Below, in pieces: positions 14,157 to 22,895 of a stretch of 38,532 nucleotides of DNA. Each line of letters opens with the position of its first letter. Position 1 is the first letter of the stretch. A model generated the notes under the pieces. It worked only from the letters and a program-made list of their open reading frames with translations, did not search any database and had not been told where the DNA came from. Source of the DNA: Candidatus Gastranaerophilales bacterium (GTDB taxonomy: Bacteria > Cyanobacteriota > Vampirovibrionia > Gastranaerophilales > Gastranaerophilaceae). Location of the stretch: positions 1 through 38,532 of the forward strand of contig CALVGY010000002.1 of NCBI GenBank assembly GCA_944327215.1, in the 5' to 3' direction. Made by a program: the position numbers and the translations under genes.

Positions 14157-15296
14157 ATGGACAGAAAAGAATTTATTAACGCAAAACGTATCGTTTTCAA
14201 ATTTGGAACAAATATTTTAAGAGGAGATGATGGTTACGTATCTCTCCCTAGAGTTTTTTCATTTATTGAAGATCTTGCACATCTTGCAAGACAAAGTAAA
14301 GAAGTTATCGTAATCACATCAGGCGCAGTAGGACTTGGTAAAAAAAGATTAGGCATTGAAAGCACCGAAGGTGTCGCACTAAAACAAGCTTGTGCTGCAA
14401 TCGGTCAAGGCAAATTGATGTCGATTTACGAAACTGGATTTGATACATACGGACTTATTGCCTCTCAAATTCTTTTAACAGAAGATGATTTTTCTTTAAG
14501 GCAAAGGTACTTAAGTCTTAGAACAACGCTAAACAAGTTGCTTGAGCTTAAAGTAATTCCTATTATCAACCAAAATGATACAGTATCAACTGTTGAAGTT
14601 CACCCGCAGTATGAACATATGCAGGTATGTTTTTCTGACAACGACAAGTTATCTGCGCTTGTTGCAAGTGAATTAGATGCTGACTTACTTGTAATCTTAT
14701 CAGATGTAGAAGGCTTGTACGATAAAAACCCTAAAACAAATCCTGATGCAAAAATTATCCGCACAGTAGAAGAAGTTACAGACGAAATATTATCTCTCGG
14801 AACAGATGCGTCAGAAGGCGGAAGAGGCGGAATGAGAACAAAACTTAAAGCTGCAAGAATGGTAACAAGATTTGGCGGGAAAGTTCTTATTGCTAACGGT
14901 AAAATTCCTTATGTTATCAAGAAAATATTTGACGGAGAAGAAATAGGCACAATGTTCCTTCCTCAACCTGAGAGTATGTCTGATAAAAAACGCTGGATTG
15001 GTTATGCTACAAATATTATTGGTCAAATCGTAGTTAATCAGGGTGCTAAAAAAGCACTTTTAGAACAAAAAAGCTTGCTACCTATCGGGGTTTTAGATGT
15101 AATACACGAATTTAATAAAGGTGATGTTGTTTCTATCCTTGACGAAAACAAAAATGAAATCGCAAGAGGCATAGTAAATTACAGCTCTGATTCCTGCAGA
15201 AAAGTAATAGGCAGACATTCTGACAATATTATGGAAATTCTTGGATTTAAAAACTACGATGCAATTATCACTAGAGATAATATAACTCTTTTATAA
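14157..15296 (+). CDS. proB: Glutamate 5-kinase with PUA domain
   Basis: First step of proline synthesis: ATP-dependent phosphorylation of glutamate. The 379-aa protein has an amino-acid kinase domain (about 1-260) with VFKFGTNILRGDDG near the start, VITSGAVGLGKKRLG, PIINQNDTVS, FSDNDKLSALVA and LSDVEGLYDKNP, then the lysine-containing GRGGMRTKLKAA. The C-terminal ~100 residues form a PUA domain (about 280-360), which in enterobacterial ProB affects oligomerisation and feedback. I start at ATG 14157 because the upstream in-frame TTG (14139) would add six residues across the TATAAT. It is 44 nt upstream of proA and likely co-transcribed. Confidence 0.96.
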   Translation: MDRKEFINAKRIVFKFGTNILRGDDGYVSLPRVFSFIEDLAHLARQSKEVIVITSGAVGLGKKRLGIESTEGVALKQACAAIGQGKLMSIYETGFDTYGLIASQILLTEDDFSLRQRYLSLRTTLNKLLELKVIPIINQNDTVSTVEVHPQYEHMQVCFSDNDKLSALVASELDADLLVILSDVEGLYDKNPKTNPDAKIIRTVEEVTDEILSLGTDASEGGRGGMRTKLKAARMVTRFGGKVLIANGKIPYVIKKIFDGEEIGTMFLPQPESMSDKKRWIGYATNIIGQIVVNQGAKKALLEQKSLLPIGVLDVIHEFNKGDVVSILDENKNEIARGIVNYSSDSCRKVIGRHSDNIMEILGFKNYDAIITRDNITLL

Positions 15297-15340
15297 ATCC
15301 TGCTTACCTAAAAAATTTTCCAAACAAGGAGAGAAAAGAA

Positions 15341-16600
15341 ATGATTGACTTTGTAAAAATTGCAAAAGACGCAAAAGATGCTTCTTTAAAAATTGCAGAT
15401 TTATCAACAGAATTGAAAAACACTGCATTATTAAAAATTGCAGATGAAATCGAATTGAATAAAGAAGAAATTTTTGAAGCTAATAAAACAGATTTGGAAG
15501 CTGCAAAAAGTCTTGTAGAATCGGGCGAACTTACAAAATCGACATTTAATCGTCTAAAACTTGATGAAAATAAAATGCGTGATATGATTCAAGGTATTAG
15601 AGACATTGCAAAACTTGAAGATCCCGTAAATAAAAAGCTTTTAGTAAGAGAGCTAGATAGCGACCTAACTCTATACAAAGTATCTTGCCCTATCGGAGTT
15701 TTAGGGATAATCTTTGAGGCAAGACCTGATGTTATTGCACAGATTTCATCACTTGCAATAAAATCAGCAAATGCTGTAATTTTAAAAGGCGGAAAAGAAT
15801 CAATAAACACAAATAAAAAAATTCTATCAATAATAAATTCTGCACTCGAAAAAATCGAAGGATTTCCAAAAAATGTTATCCAACAAGTATTCACACGTGA
15901 TGATGTAGCAGAAATGCTAAAATGCGACAAATATATTAACTTGATAATTCCAAGAGGCGGAAATAAACTTGTTAAATTCATAAAAGAAAATACAAAAATT
16001 CCAGTACTTGGTCACGCTGACGGAATTTGCCATATATTTGTAGACGAAAGTGCTGATCTTGATATGGCAATAAAAGTTGTAACAGATGCAAAAACTCAAT
16101 ACCCGAGTGCTTGTAATTCTGTAGAAACTTTGTTAATTCATGAAAAATTTCCTAAAATTGATAACCTGCTTGCAACATTGCAATTATCAGAAATTCAATT
16201 GATAGACAAACCAGAAAGCTGGTCACACGAATACGGAGATAAAATTTTATCATTCAAAACCTTAAAAAATGTTGATGAAGCAATCGAACATATTAATACA
16301 TTCGGTTCAGGCCATACAGATAGCATTATTACAAAAAATATAGAAAATGCGGAAAAATTTATGAACAAAGTTGATTCCGCAGGCGTATATTTTAATGCAT
16401 CTACAAGATTTGCAGACGGTTTCCGCTACGGTTTCGGCGCCGAAGTCGGGATTTCTACAAATAAAACTCATGCAAGAGGCCCTGTAGGACTTGAGGGTTT
16501 AACAATTTATAAATACAAACTTGTAGGTAACGGAAATATCGTAAAAGATTACGTTGACGGAACCAAACATTTTAATCATAAAGATTTGAAAAATGCATAA
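15341..16600 (+). CDS. proA: Gamma-glutamyl phosphate reductase
   Basis: Second step of proline synthesis: NADPH-dependent reduction of glutamyl-5-phosphate to the semialdehyde. The 419-aa aldehyde-dehydrogenase-fold protein has CPIGVLGIIFEARPDVIAQI, ILKGGKE, the IPRGGNKLV stretch and the catalytic Cys258 in YPSACNSVETLL, plus the ProA-typical ending GFGAEVGISTNKTHARGPVG. Start ATG 15341 has AAGGAG about 9 nt upstream, the ordinary type, consistent with being the internal gene of a proBA operon. A tRNA-Ser gene begins only 4 nt after its stop codon. Confidence 0.97.
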   Translation: MIDFVKIAKDAKDASLKIADLSTELKNTALLKIADEIELNKEEIFEANKTDLEAAKSLVESGELTKSTFNRLKLDENKMRDMIQGIRDIAKLEDPVNKKLLVRELDSDLTLYKVSCPIGVLGIIFEARPDVIAQISSLAIKSANAVILKGGKESINTNKKILSIINSALEKIEGFPKNVIQQVFTRDDVAEMLKCDKYINLIIPRGGNKLVKFIKENTKIPVLGHADGICHIFVDESADLDMAIKVVTDAKTQYPSACNSVETLLIHEKFPKIDNLLATLQLSEIQLIDKPESWSHEYGDKILSFKTLKNVDEAIEHINTFGSGHTDSIITKNIENAEKFMNKVDSAGVYFNASTRFADGFRYGFGAEVGISTNKTHARGPVGLEGLTIYKYKLVGNGNIVKDYVDGTKHFNHKDLKNA

Positions 16601-16604
16601 AAAA

Positions 16605-16691
16605 GGAGAGGTGTCCGAGTGGTTTAAGGTGCGGATCTCGAAAGTCTGTGAGGGGTAACACTCTCCGTGGGTTCGAATCCCACCCTCTCCG
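16605..16691 (+). tRNA. tRNA-Ser (anticodon CGA)
   Basis: An 87-nt type II tRNA. Acceptor arm GGAGAGG (16605-16611) pairs with CCTCTCC (16684-16690), followed by discriminator G at 16691; CCA is not encoded. The anticodon loop CTCGAAA gives CGA, reading UCG. The long variable arm (around GTGAGGGGTAACACTC) is typical of tRNA-Ser, and the T-loop GTTCGAATC is canonical. The anticodon stem includes G-T pairs. It starts 4 nt after the proA stop, so it is probably made by processing of the proBA transcript; no separate promoter fits in the gap. No obvious terminator hairpin follows. Confidence 0.95.
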
Positions 16692-16729
16692 ATTTTTATT
16701 TTTTTTGATAATAAATAAATATAAAAAGA

Positions 16730-16747
16730 ATTTTACCTTATGGATTT
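16730..16747. repeat. 18-bp direct repeat, left copy
   Basis: ATTTTACCTTATGGATTT occurs here and again at 18115-18132, just after the stop codon of the intervening orphan gene. Similarity does not extend beyond the 18 bp. The rest of the 243-nt space between the tRNA and the orphan holds only AT-rich sequence in which I see no gene. Confidence 0.7.
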
Positions 16748-16934
16748 TAATTTAATGGGACATTTTACATTTGTTCTTTAATATTTATTTTATCTTTTAC
16801 AAATAAGCATTGAATATATTCCGATACAAACTCTTTACATTTTTTAATTTTTATAAAATTAATAGCAATTTTCAATCTTGACATCTTTTCGAAAAAAAAA
16901 CAAATAACAAAATATTTTTTGTAAGGGAATATAT

Positions 16935-18113
16935 ATGCTAAAAGTTGAACCTATCTTATTTAATAAATTAATCAATAATGCATCAAGAACAAAAAGAGAA
17001 ATTACAAATATGAAAAACATAGGCTTAACTCAAAAAGAAATTTTGCTGGAAACAATTGCTCGCAATAATAATTTATCTAATCCTGAATTTAGCAATGCTT
17101 TAAATGAAATGTTTATAGAAATGGCTAACGGGAATTTTTCAAAAGGTGTAGAAATAATTAAAAAATTTATCCCTAATCAAGCAGCAATAAAACAAACAAA
17201 ATTAGGGACAGCAGTAATGGCTGAAGGTTGGGAAAAACCAATTGTATTTCCTCAAACTAAAGACTTTAAAATGCTTGAATGGGCTGATAAGCCGGATGTT
17301 TTAACAACTGAAGAGCTATGGGCTGCAGCTTATGGTAAAAAGCCTGCATTAACAATGGGTGCCGTCGGGAATTCAAACATCAAACCGGAACAAGTTTTAG
17401 GTGGTTGCTCTATGACCAAGAAAGAATTATCAGCAAAATATGAACAAGGAATTGAAGATTTTTACAATCCTATATTTGCATATTTGAAAGAATGCGGAGC
17501 TAATCCGCAAGATATTGGATTTGCATTTGCACACAGCGACTGTGGTGTTGACCGTGCAGTAAGAAATGTTGTTGAAAAAAATAATTTAAAAGGATTTGCA
17601 ACCACCCCAACAGAATACACTCAATATCTTAGAGGAAAAGAAATGCCACCGTCTGACGAATTTCCAAATGGTTTTATCTTAGCAGATTTTCCGTTTCCAA
17701 GTGTATTAACAAGAAATGGAGGTCAGATAGAAGACTATGCAAATGTATATAGCAAAATGGTAGGAAAAGAAATGCCGTTAGGAGTTTTCGGAGGTGGCGA
17801 ACATGCTTTCACAAGAGATGCAAGAGAAGCATTATTTGGGAAAAACGGTTCACAAGCAGTTCCTGTAGATATTATGAAAGACAAATTTAATATAGTAATA
17901 CCCGCTACTAATGAAAATGGGGCTGTTACAAATGCTGCTCGTGATATGCTTGAAAGAGTAAACGGCTCTCCTTACGAGCAATATAAATATGCTTTCAGAT
18001 ATTACTTACCAAATAACACAAAAAAATCTGATATAGCACAATATGACCCTCAAGCATCTATTGCTACAATTGCATATACGCAATTAGCAAAAGCTGGGAA
18101 AATTGGGAAATAA
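16935..18113 (+). CDS. Uncharacterised protein, possible Rossmann/SLOG-like fold
   Basis: Not confidently recognised. The 392-aa protein has a helical N-terminal ~75 residues (RTKREITNMKNIGLTQKEIL, then ANGNFSKGVEIIKKFIP) and a larger alpha/beta region. The latter contains LTMGAVGNSNIKPEQVLGG, IGFAFAHSDCGVDRAVRNV, ILADFPFPSVLTRNGGQIED and GVFGGGEHAFTRDAREALFG. The glycine-rich GVFGGGEHAFTRDARE and the repeated strand-turn-helix pattern recall nucleotide- or ligand-binding Rossmann folds such as SLOG/LOG, but this is inference from pattern only. No signal peptide or membrane helix. Start ATG 16935 has AAGGGA about 7 nt upstream. The gene stands alone after a tRNA and is bracketed by an 18-bp direct repeat. 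Confidence 0.6.
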   Translation: MLKVEPILFNKLINNASRTKREITNMKNIGLTQKEILLETIARNNNLSNPEFSNALNEMFIEMANGNFSKGVEIIKKFIPNQAAIKQTKLGTAVMAEGWEKPIVFPQTKDFKMLEWADKPDVLTTEELWAAAYGKKPALTMGAVGNSNIKPEQVLGGCSMTKKELSAKYEQGIEDFYNPIFAYLKECGANPQDIGFAFAHSDCGVDRAVRNVVEKNNLKGFATTPTEYTQYLRGKEMPPSDEFPNGFILADFPFPSVLTRNGGQIEDYANVYSKMVGKEMPLGVFGGGEHAFTRDAREALFGKNGSQAVPVDIMKDKFNIVIPATNENGAVTNAARDMLERVNGSPYEQYKYAFRYYLPNNTKKSDIAQYDPQASIATIAYTQLAKAGKIGK

Positions 18114-18114
18114 G

Positions 18115-18132
18115 ATTTTACCTTATGGATTT
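18115..18132. repeat. 18-bp direct repeat, right copy
   Basis: Second exact copy of ATTTTACCTTATGGATTT, starting 1 nt after the stop codon of the 16935-18113 gene; the first copy is at 16730-16747. Confidence 0.7.
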
Positions 18133-18256
18133 ATATATAAAGGTATTTAAGATTTAACTTGTTTTGTGTATTTTATATAAAGCAGGGAATTTGCTATACA
18201 CAAATGCTTAATCTTCTGCAATTTATAAAATGAAAACACAAAATAAGGAGCTTTGC

Positions 18257-18727
18257 ATGTTTAAAAATTTAACTAAAGAATTAAAAGAATTTATCTTACG
18301 AGGTAACGTTCTTGATATGGCAGTTGGTATAATTATAGGTGCAGCGTTTGGGAAAATTGTTGATTCTTTAGTAAAAGATGTTATAATGCCACCGATAGGT
18401 TTAATTTTAGGTAAAGTAGATTTTTCAAATTTATATCTTCAAATATACCCATACAACGTTCATTATAATTCCTTGCAAGCCGCAAAAGATGCTGGAGCCG
18501 TAACCATTAATTATGGGATTTTCATAAACAATATTATCAGTTTTTTAATAGTTGCGTGTGCTGTATTTATATTAATCAAAGCTATAAATAAACTAAAAAA
18601 TTCTATTATAAAACAAGACAAAATTGAGCAGGAAAACACATCAAAAACTTGTCCTTACTGTTGTTCAACAATTCCTTTAAAAGCAACAAGATGTCCATTT
18701 TGTACATCAACACTCACACAAGATTAA
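18257..18727 (+). CDS. mscL: Large-conductance mechanosensitive channel MscL with C-terminal zinc ribbon
   Basis: A pore that opens under extreme membrane tension to release solutes. The 156-aa protein begins with the typical amphipathic S1 helix and TM1: [39 protein letters not shown], shown here only in part ([20 protein letters not shown]). TM2 lies at about 93-113 ([20 protein letters not shown]). After a charged linker, residues about 131-152 carry two CxxC knuckles (CPYC and CPFC), a zinc ribbon seen in some MscL proteins but absent from E. coli MscL. I use ATG 18257 with AAGGAG 6 nt upstream rather than ATG 18230. Its end lies 9 nt from that of the converging lipoprotein gene. Confidence 0.93.
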   Translation: MFKNLTKELKEFILRGNVLDMAVGIIIGAAFGKIVDSLVKDVIMPPIGLILGKVDFSNLYLQIYPYNVHYNSLQAAKDAGAVTINYGIFINNIISFLIVACAVFILIKAINKLKNSIIKQDKIEQENTSKTCPYCCSTIPLKATRCPFCTSTLTQD

Positions 18728-18736
18728 TTTGCTTGA

Positions 18737-19627
18737 TTATCCTTGGGATTTTGACTTATAAATCAAGTAACACAAAATTCCAAAAACAACTAGAACTGAA
18801 AATATAGGTCCTAATGAAGAGAAATCAAATTTTCGATATTCAAGAATTATCTCAACAGGCTGTTTAGCCCCTGCCAAATCCCAATAATATTCAGTATCAC
18901 TTACAACTTTGGTCGCATTATTTTTTACGGCTTTTTCAGGAATTTTAATTGTTAACTCTGAAATAGGTTTTGGACTTTTAACAGTTTTATTAGTTTCTTC
19001 TGAATTTTCATCATATATTTGTTGATTTTGAGAGTTAGACAAAGATTCAGAATCAGACGAATCAAAATCTTGTATAGTTTCATTTGAATCTACACTTTGC
19101 TCACTTGTTTCTCCTATATTTGAAACAACATCAATTTGCTCATTATTTTCAACAAGCATATCATTATAACCTTGAGAAGTTAAAAAAGCTTGTTCATCTT
19201 TAGTTGCTTGATCCATTGCTGTTTTAAAATCATAAACAAAATGGACTTTATAAATTTTGCTGAAGCCCTTTTTCTCCATAGAAAATATATCTTCATCACC
19301 GCCGAACTCATTAGCTAAAGTATCAGAAGCTTCTTTTAAGGAGAGATTTTTCTTACTTGCAATAATCCCTTTATATCCATTATCCAAATATTCTTCAACT
19401 TCATAGCCATCCTGGCTAAAGCTGTCTTTATGTTGTTTTATAGATAAATCGAATTTTTGTTGAAAATCTGTAACAGAGTTTTGAAAAAATGATGAATTCA
19501 AAGCTTCTGTTTTGGAAAAAGCCACATTATCATTATCGTCAATTTCTATATTATAAGAATACTTTACGCAACCTGTACAAAAAACAGATAGCATAATAGC
19601 TAAAATAAATAAAAGACTTTTTTTCAT
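18737..19627 (-). CDS. LppM-like membrane lipoprotein
   Basis: A 296-aa envelope protein. It has an N-terminal signal sequence with a lipobox-like end (MLSVFCTGC, Cys20, although Cys at -3 is atypical), then an ectodomain beginning VKYSYNIEIDDNDNVAFSKT that resembles LppM/DUF3153 proteins. A Ser/Glu/Asn-rich low-complexity region follows (about 165-210), then EIPEKAVKNN-type sequence and a single C-terminal membrane helix (about 270-290, GPIFSVLVVFGILCYLIYKS) with a short basic tail. It would thus be anchored at both ends. The LppM assignment rests on the start and overall plan and is moderate. Ribosome-binding site CAGGAG lies close before ATG 19627. Function unknown. Confidence 0.65.
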   Translation of the reverse strand: MKKSLLFILAIMLSVFCTGCVKYSYNIEIDDNDNVAFSKTEALNSSFFQNSVTDFQQKFDLSIKQHKDSFSQDGYEVEEYLDNGYKGIIASKKNLSLKEASDTLANEFGGDEDIFSMEKKGFSKIYKVHFVYDFKTAMDQATKDEQAFLTSQGYNDMLVENNEQIDVVSNIGETSEQSVDSNETIQDFDSSDSESLSNSQNQQIYDENSEETNKTVKSPKPISELTIKIPEKAVKNNATKVVSDTEYYWDLAGAKQPVEIILEYRKFDFSSLGPIFSVLVVFGILCYLIYKSKSQG

Positions 19628-19778
19628 ACATTCTCCTGATTAATATTTAAATTTATTATATTATATTGCAGCTTGAGTTCATTCGTTTAATTAATGTATA
19701 TTTATATATGTTTTTATGATTTTAAGATGTACAATTAAAAGAAAAATTTATATTTTTCCAAAAACTCTCAAATTTATG

Positions 19779-19784
19779 TATAAT
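19779..19784 (+). promoter_or_regulatory. -10 element of rarA
   Basis: TATAAT at 19779-19784 with TG immediately before it gives a leader of about 22 nt containing AAAGAGAAA ahead of the ATG at 19813. This is the conventional leader-containing arrangement. Confidence 0.4.
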
Positions 19785-19812
19785 AAAAGTTATCAAATAA
19801 AGAGAAACTATC

Positions 19813-21129
19813 ATGGAACAAAAATCACTTTTTGAGAATAACGAAAATCAACCGCTTGCCTCTCGCTTAAGACCACGAGATTTAGATGAATTTGCAGGGC
19901 AGCAGCATCTTATCGGGGAAGGAAAAATTTTACGCAGGCTCATAGAAGAAGACAAAATAACATCAATGATATTTTGGGGGCCTCCTGGAGTTGGGAAAAC
20001 GACCTTAGCAACTATTATCGCGAACAAAACACACGCAACATTTATAAATTTTTCAGCGGTTATAAGTGGGATTAAAGAAATAAAAACCGTTATGAATCAA
20101 GCTGAAGAAGCAAGAAAAATGGGGCAAAAAACAATTGTATTTGTGGATGAAATCCATAGATTTAACAAAGCTCAACAGGATGCTTTTTTACCGTATGTTG
20201 AAAAAGGAAGTATTATCTTAATTGGCGCAACAACAGAAAACCCGTCATTTGAGGTTAACGGGGCGCTTCTTTCAAGATGTAAAGTTTTTGTTTTGCAGGG
20301 GCTAAAAACAGAAGATCTTCTAAAACTTTTAAAACGTGCCATCACAGACAAACGAGGATTTGGCAATCAAACAGTTCATATTACAGATGACCAATTGGAA
20401 GTTGTTGCAAAGTTTGCAAACGGAGATGCCAGAAATGCACTTTCCACATTAGAAATGGTTGTCTTAAACGGAGATGTTTCTTCAACAGGAGAAATAACAG
20501 TTACTCAAGAAACATTAGAACAATGTATATCAAAAAAATCCTTGCTATACGATAAAAATGGGGAAGAACATTACAATATAATATCAGCCCTACATAAATC
20601 CATGAGGAATTCTGATCCTGATGCGGCAGTTTATTGGCTTGCCAGAATGCTTGAAGCAGGGGAAGATCCGCTATATGTAGCAAGAAGGGTCATAAGATTT
20701 GCGAGCGAAGATGTAGGGCTTTCAGACCCTCACGCGCTAGAAATTGCAGTTGCAGCCTATCATGCCTGCCACTATATAGGGATGCCTGAATGTTCCGTCA
20801 ATTTAACCCAAGCAGTTATCTATATGTCACTTGCGCCAAAATCCAATGCTTTAGAAATCGCATATTTAAAGGCCAAAACAGATGCAATAAAAAATATTGC
20901 AGAACCCGTACCACTTGTTATCAGAAATGCCCCGACAAAATTAATGCGTGATCTCAATTACGGCAAAGGCTACCAATATGCACACGACACAAAAGAAAAA
21001 CTAACCAATATGCAATGTCTGCCGGATTCTCTTGTGGGAACAGAATATTATACTCCAACAGAACAAGGGCTTGAAGCAAAATACAAAGCTAAACTAGAAA
21101 GAATAAAAGAGTGGAAAAGAACCCACTAA
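19813..21129 (+). CDS. rarA: Replication-associated recombination protein A (RarA/MgsA)
   Basis: A clamp-loader-like AAA+ ATPase acting at stalled replication forks. The 438-aa protein has the RarA opening PLASRLRPRDLDEFAGQ, Walker A GPPGVGKTT at 56-64, Walker B VFVDEIHRF at about 111-119, the sensor-1-type GATTENPSFEVN, and the arginine-finger region ALLSRCKVF. The C-terminal part contains ISALHKSMRNSDPDAAVYWLARM and EDVGLSDPHAL, diagnostic for RarA/WRNIP1 rather than RuvB. It is complete and normal in length, and ends 1 nt from the end of the converging EamA gene. Confidence 0.97.
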   Translation: MEQKSLFENNENQPLASRLRPRDLDEFAGQQHLIGEGKILRRLIEEDKITSMIFWGPPGVGKTTLATIIANKTHATFINFSAVISGIKEIKTVMNQAEEARKMGQKTIVFVDEIHRFNKAQQDAFLPYVEKGSIILIGATTENPSFEVNGALLSRCKVFVLQGLKTEDLLKLLKRAITDKRGFGNQTVHITDDQLEVVAKFANGDARNALSTLEMVVLNGDVSSTGEITVTQETLEQCISKKSLLYDKNGEEHYNIISALHKSMRNSDPDAAVYWLARMLEAGEDPLYVARRVIRFASEDVGLSDPHALEIAVAAYHACHYIGMPECSVNLTQAVIYMSLAPKSNALEIAYLKAKTDAIKNIAEPVPLVIRNAPTKLMRDLNYGKGYQYAHDTKEKLTNMQCLPDSLVGTEYYTPTEQGLEAKYKAKLERIKEWKRTH

Positions 21130-21130
21130 A

Positions 21131-22015
21131 CTAATTTTTAATCTGTTTTCTTGAAACAGCAAGAAATACCCCGAATAAAACAAGTAACACTCCGATAGAA
21201 ATTCTTAATGTCAAATGCTCGTTAAAGAATAATATTCCGAAAAATATTGCCGTTAAAGGTTCAAGTGCTCCCAAAATTGCAGTCTTTGTTGATCCGATAA
21301 GTTTTATTGCAATGTTAATAGTTTCAATCGAAATTATCGTAGGCAACATCGCAAGCCCAATAACAAAAAGCCATAGCATAGGTCGTTCCAAAATTTGTAA
21401 TTGAGTACAAAATTTCAAATTAACAATATAAACCAAAAGTCCGAACAACATTACATAAAAACTCATCTTAGCACTATTCATATGTTTTATTGCTTTAATA
21501 TTTTTAACCCCGACAATATACAGAGCATACAAAAGTGCTGATATAAAAACGACCGTAACTCCGTGAATATTCAAACTCACACCGGATTTTCCATGATATA
21601 AAAGAACAATTCCGCTAAAGGTTAAAAATATTGATGCAAGAACTGTTTTCGTCATTTTTTCTTTAAAAAACAATGACATAATAATAGCAACTAAAACAGG
21701 ATAAATAAAAAGTATAGTACAAGCGATACCCGCTTCTATATACTTGAACCCTTCAAATAAAGCAAGCGAAGACAAAGAAAAGAACAATCCCATAACCAAA
21801 AGAGGAATAAATTCTTTAAAAGTAATATGTAAAGATAATTTTTTAACAAACTTCAACCACAAACCATAAATTAAAACTGCAATAGCATACCTGTAAAAAA
21901 GTACTGAATTAACCCCAATTCCGCTTGCGAACAAAGGCAGTGCAAACAAAGGATTTGTACCGTAACTTGCAGAAGCTATAGCCCCGTTGAATATACCTTT
22001 TATATTCCTTTTCAC
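21131..22015 (-). CDS. EamA/DMT-superfamily transporter
   Basis: A 294-aa integral membrane protein with about ten hydrophobic helices arranged as two EamA repeats. The first repeat has the motif around SLALFEGFKYIEAGIACTIL and the second around LAMLPTIISIETINIAIKLI followed by GSTKTAILGALEPLTAIFFG, the usual EamA signature before the last helices. Members export amino acids or metabolites; the substrate cannot be read. Translation starts at GTG 22015 with GGAGAGAG upstream. It is divergent from tyrA with 74 nt between start codons. The basic C-terminus (SRKQIKN) fits a cytoplasmic end. Confidence 0.9.
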   Translation of the reverse strand: MKRNIKGIFNGAIASASYGTNPLFALPLFASGIGVNSVLFYRYAIAVLIYGLWLKFVKKLSLHITFKEFIPLLVMGLFFSLSSLALFEGFKYIEAGIACTILFIYPVLVAIIMSLFFKEKMTKTVLASIFLTFSGIVLLYHGKSGVSLNIHGVTVVFISALLYALYIVGVKNIKAIKHMNSAKMSFYVMLFGLLVYIVNLKFCTQLQILERPMLWLFVIGLAMLPTIISIETINIAIKLIGSTKTAILGALEPLTAIFFGILFFNEHLTLRISIGVLLVLFGVFLAVSRKQIKN

Positions 22016-22077
22016 TTCTCTCTCTCCAACAATATAATACTAAGAAAAAACTGATTTTCAAATAACGAAATTAATGC

Positions 22078-22083
22078 TATAAT
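22078..22083 (+). promoter_or_regulatory. -10 element of tyrA, leaderless type
   Basis: A perfect TATAAT at 22078-22083 preceded by TGC (extended -10) ends 6 nt before the ATG at 22090. No Shine-Dalgarno is present. Confidence 0.6.
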
Positions 22084-22089
22084 AGATTT

Positions 22090-22851
22090 ATGAAAATAGG
22101 AATTATAGGACTGGGCCTAATTGGAGGTTCATTATTTAAAGATTTAAAACATCATTATGATGTAATTGCAATATCTCAATCCCAAAACGGTGAAAATATT
22201 TATAAATCATATAACGAACTAAAAGATAGAGATATTGTTATAGTCTGCACACCAATGAACAAAACTCTTGCGGTGTTAGATGAACTTGAAAATATTTTGC
22301 CAAACGAAACAACCGTAACAGATGTTTGTAGTTTAAAAGAATTTGTTACGAAGAAAAAAAGACCATACAATTTTATCCCGTCACACCCGATGGCAGGGAC
22401 AGAACATAAAGGATTTGAAAACTCGTTTGAAGGCCTTTTTAAAAATGCAAAATGGGTAATTATTGGCAATCCAGAGGACAAGAAGACAAAAGGTCAGGAA
22501 TTATTACTAGAAATTATTGATTATGTAGGTGCAACACCTATTTTCACAACCGCAGAAGAACACGATAAAGCAGTTGCGATGATTTCGCATATGCCAATGG
22601 TAATAGCCCAAGCCCTAATGCTTGCTGCAAAAGAAAACCCGCTTGCTTTACAAATTGCCTCAAGTGGTTTTCGCGATATGACACGTCTTGCACTTTCAAA
22701 TGAAGAAATGGCAACAGATATGGTCACAATGAACCATAAAAATATAGAACAATCTATACTAAAACTATATAAAGCAATAGGAGATTTAACAAACGGCGAC
22801 TATCCAAAGACAATCGCCGAGTTGAAAAATATTCGCTCTAAAATGTTTTAA
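22090..22851 (+). CDS. tyrA: Prephenate/arogenate dehydrogenase
   Basis: An NAD(P)-dependent oxidative decarboxylase of tyrosine synthesis. The 253-aa protein has a Rossmann start GIIGLGLIGGSLFKDLK (about 3-19), the VCTPMNKT strand-loop, the active-site histidine region PSHPMAGTEHKGFENS, and the helical C-terminal domain with AVAMISHMPMVIAQAL and SSGFRDMTRLA. It is a short TyrA without chorismate mutase or ACT domains, so feedback control would have to lie elsewhere. Whether it uses prephenate or arogenate cannot be told. It follows a perfect extended -10 with no ribosome-binding site. Confidence 0.93.
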   Translation: MKIGIIGLGLIGGSLFKDLKHHYDVIAISQSQNGENIYKSYNELKDRDIVIVCTPMNKTLAVLDELENILPNETTVTDVCSLKEFVTKKKRPYNFIPSHPMAGTEHKGFENSFEGLFKNAKWVIIGNPEDKKTKGQELLLEIIDYVGATPIFTTAEEHDKAVAMISHMPMVIAQALMLAAKENPLALQIASSGFRDMTRLALSNEEMATDMVTMNHKNIEQSILKLYKAIGDLTNGDYPKTIAELKNIRSKMF

Positions 22852-22895
22852 AATTTTATTTTTGTTATTTTTGCAAAATTTTCAATTGTCCCCTC

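Noticed and set aside
15589-15981. 130-aa open frame on the minus strand
   Set aside because: Antisense shadow of proA.
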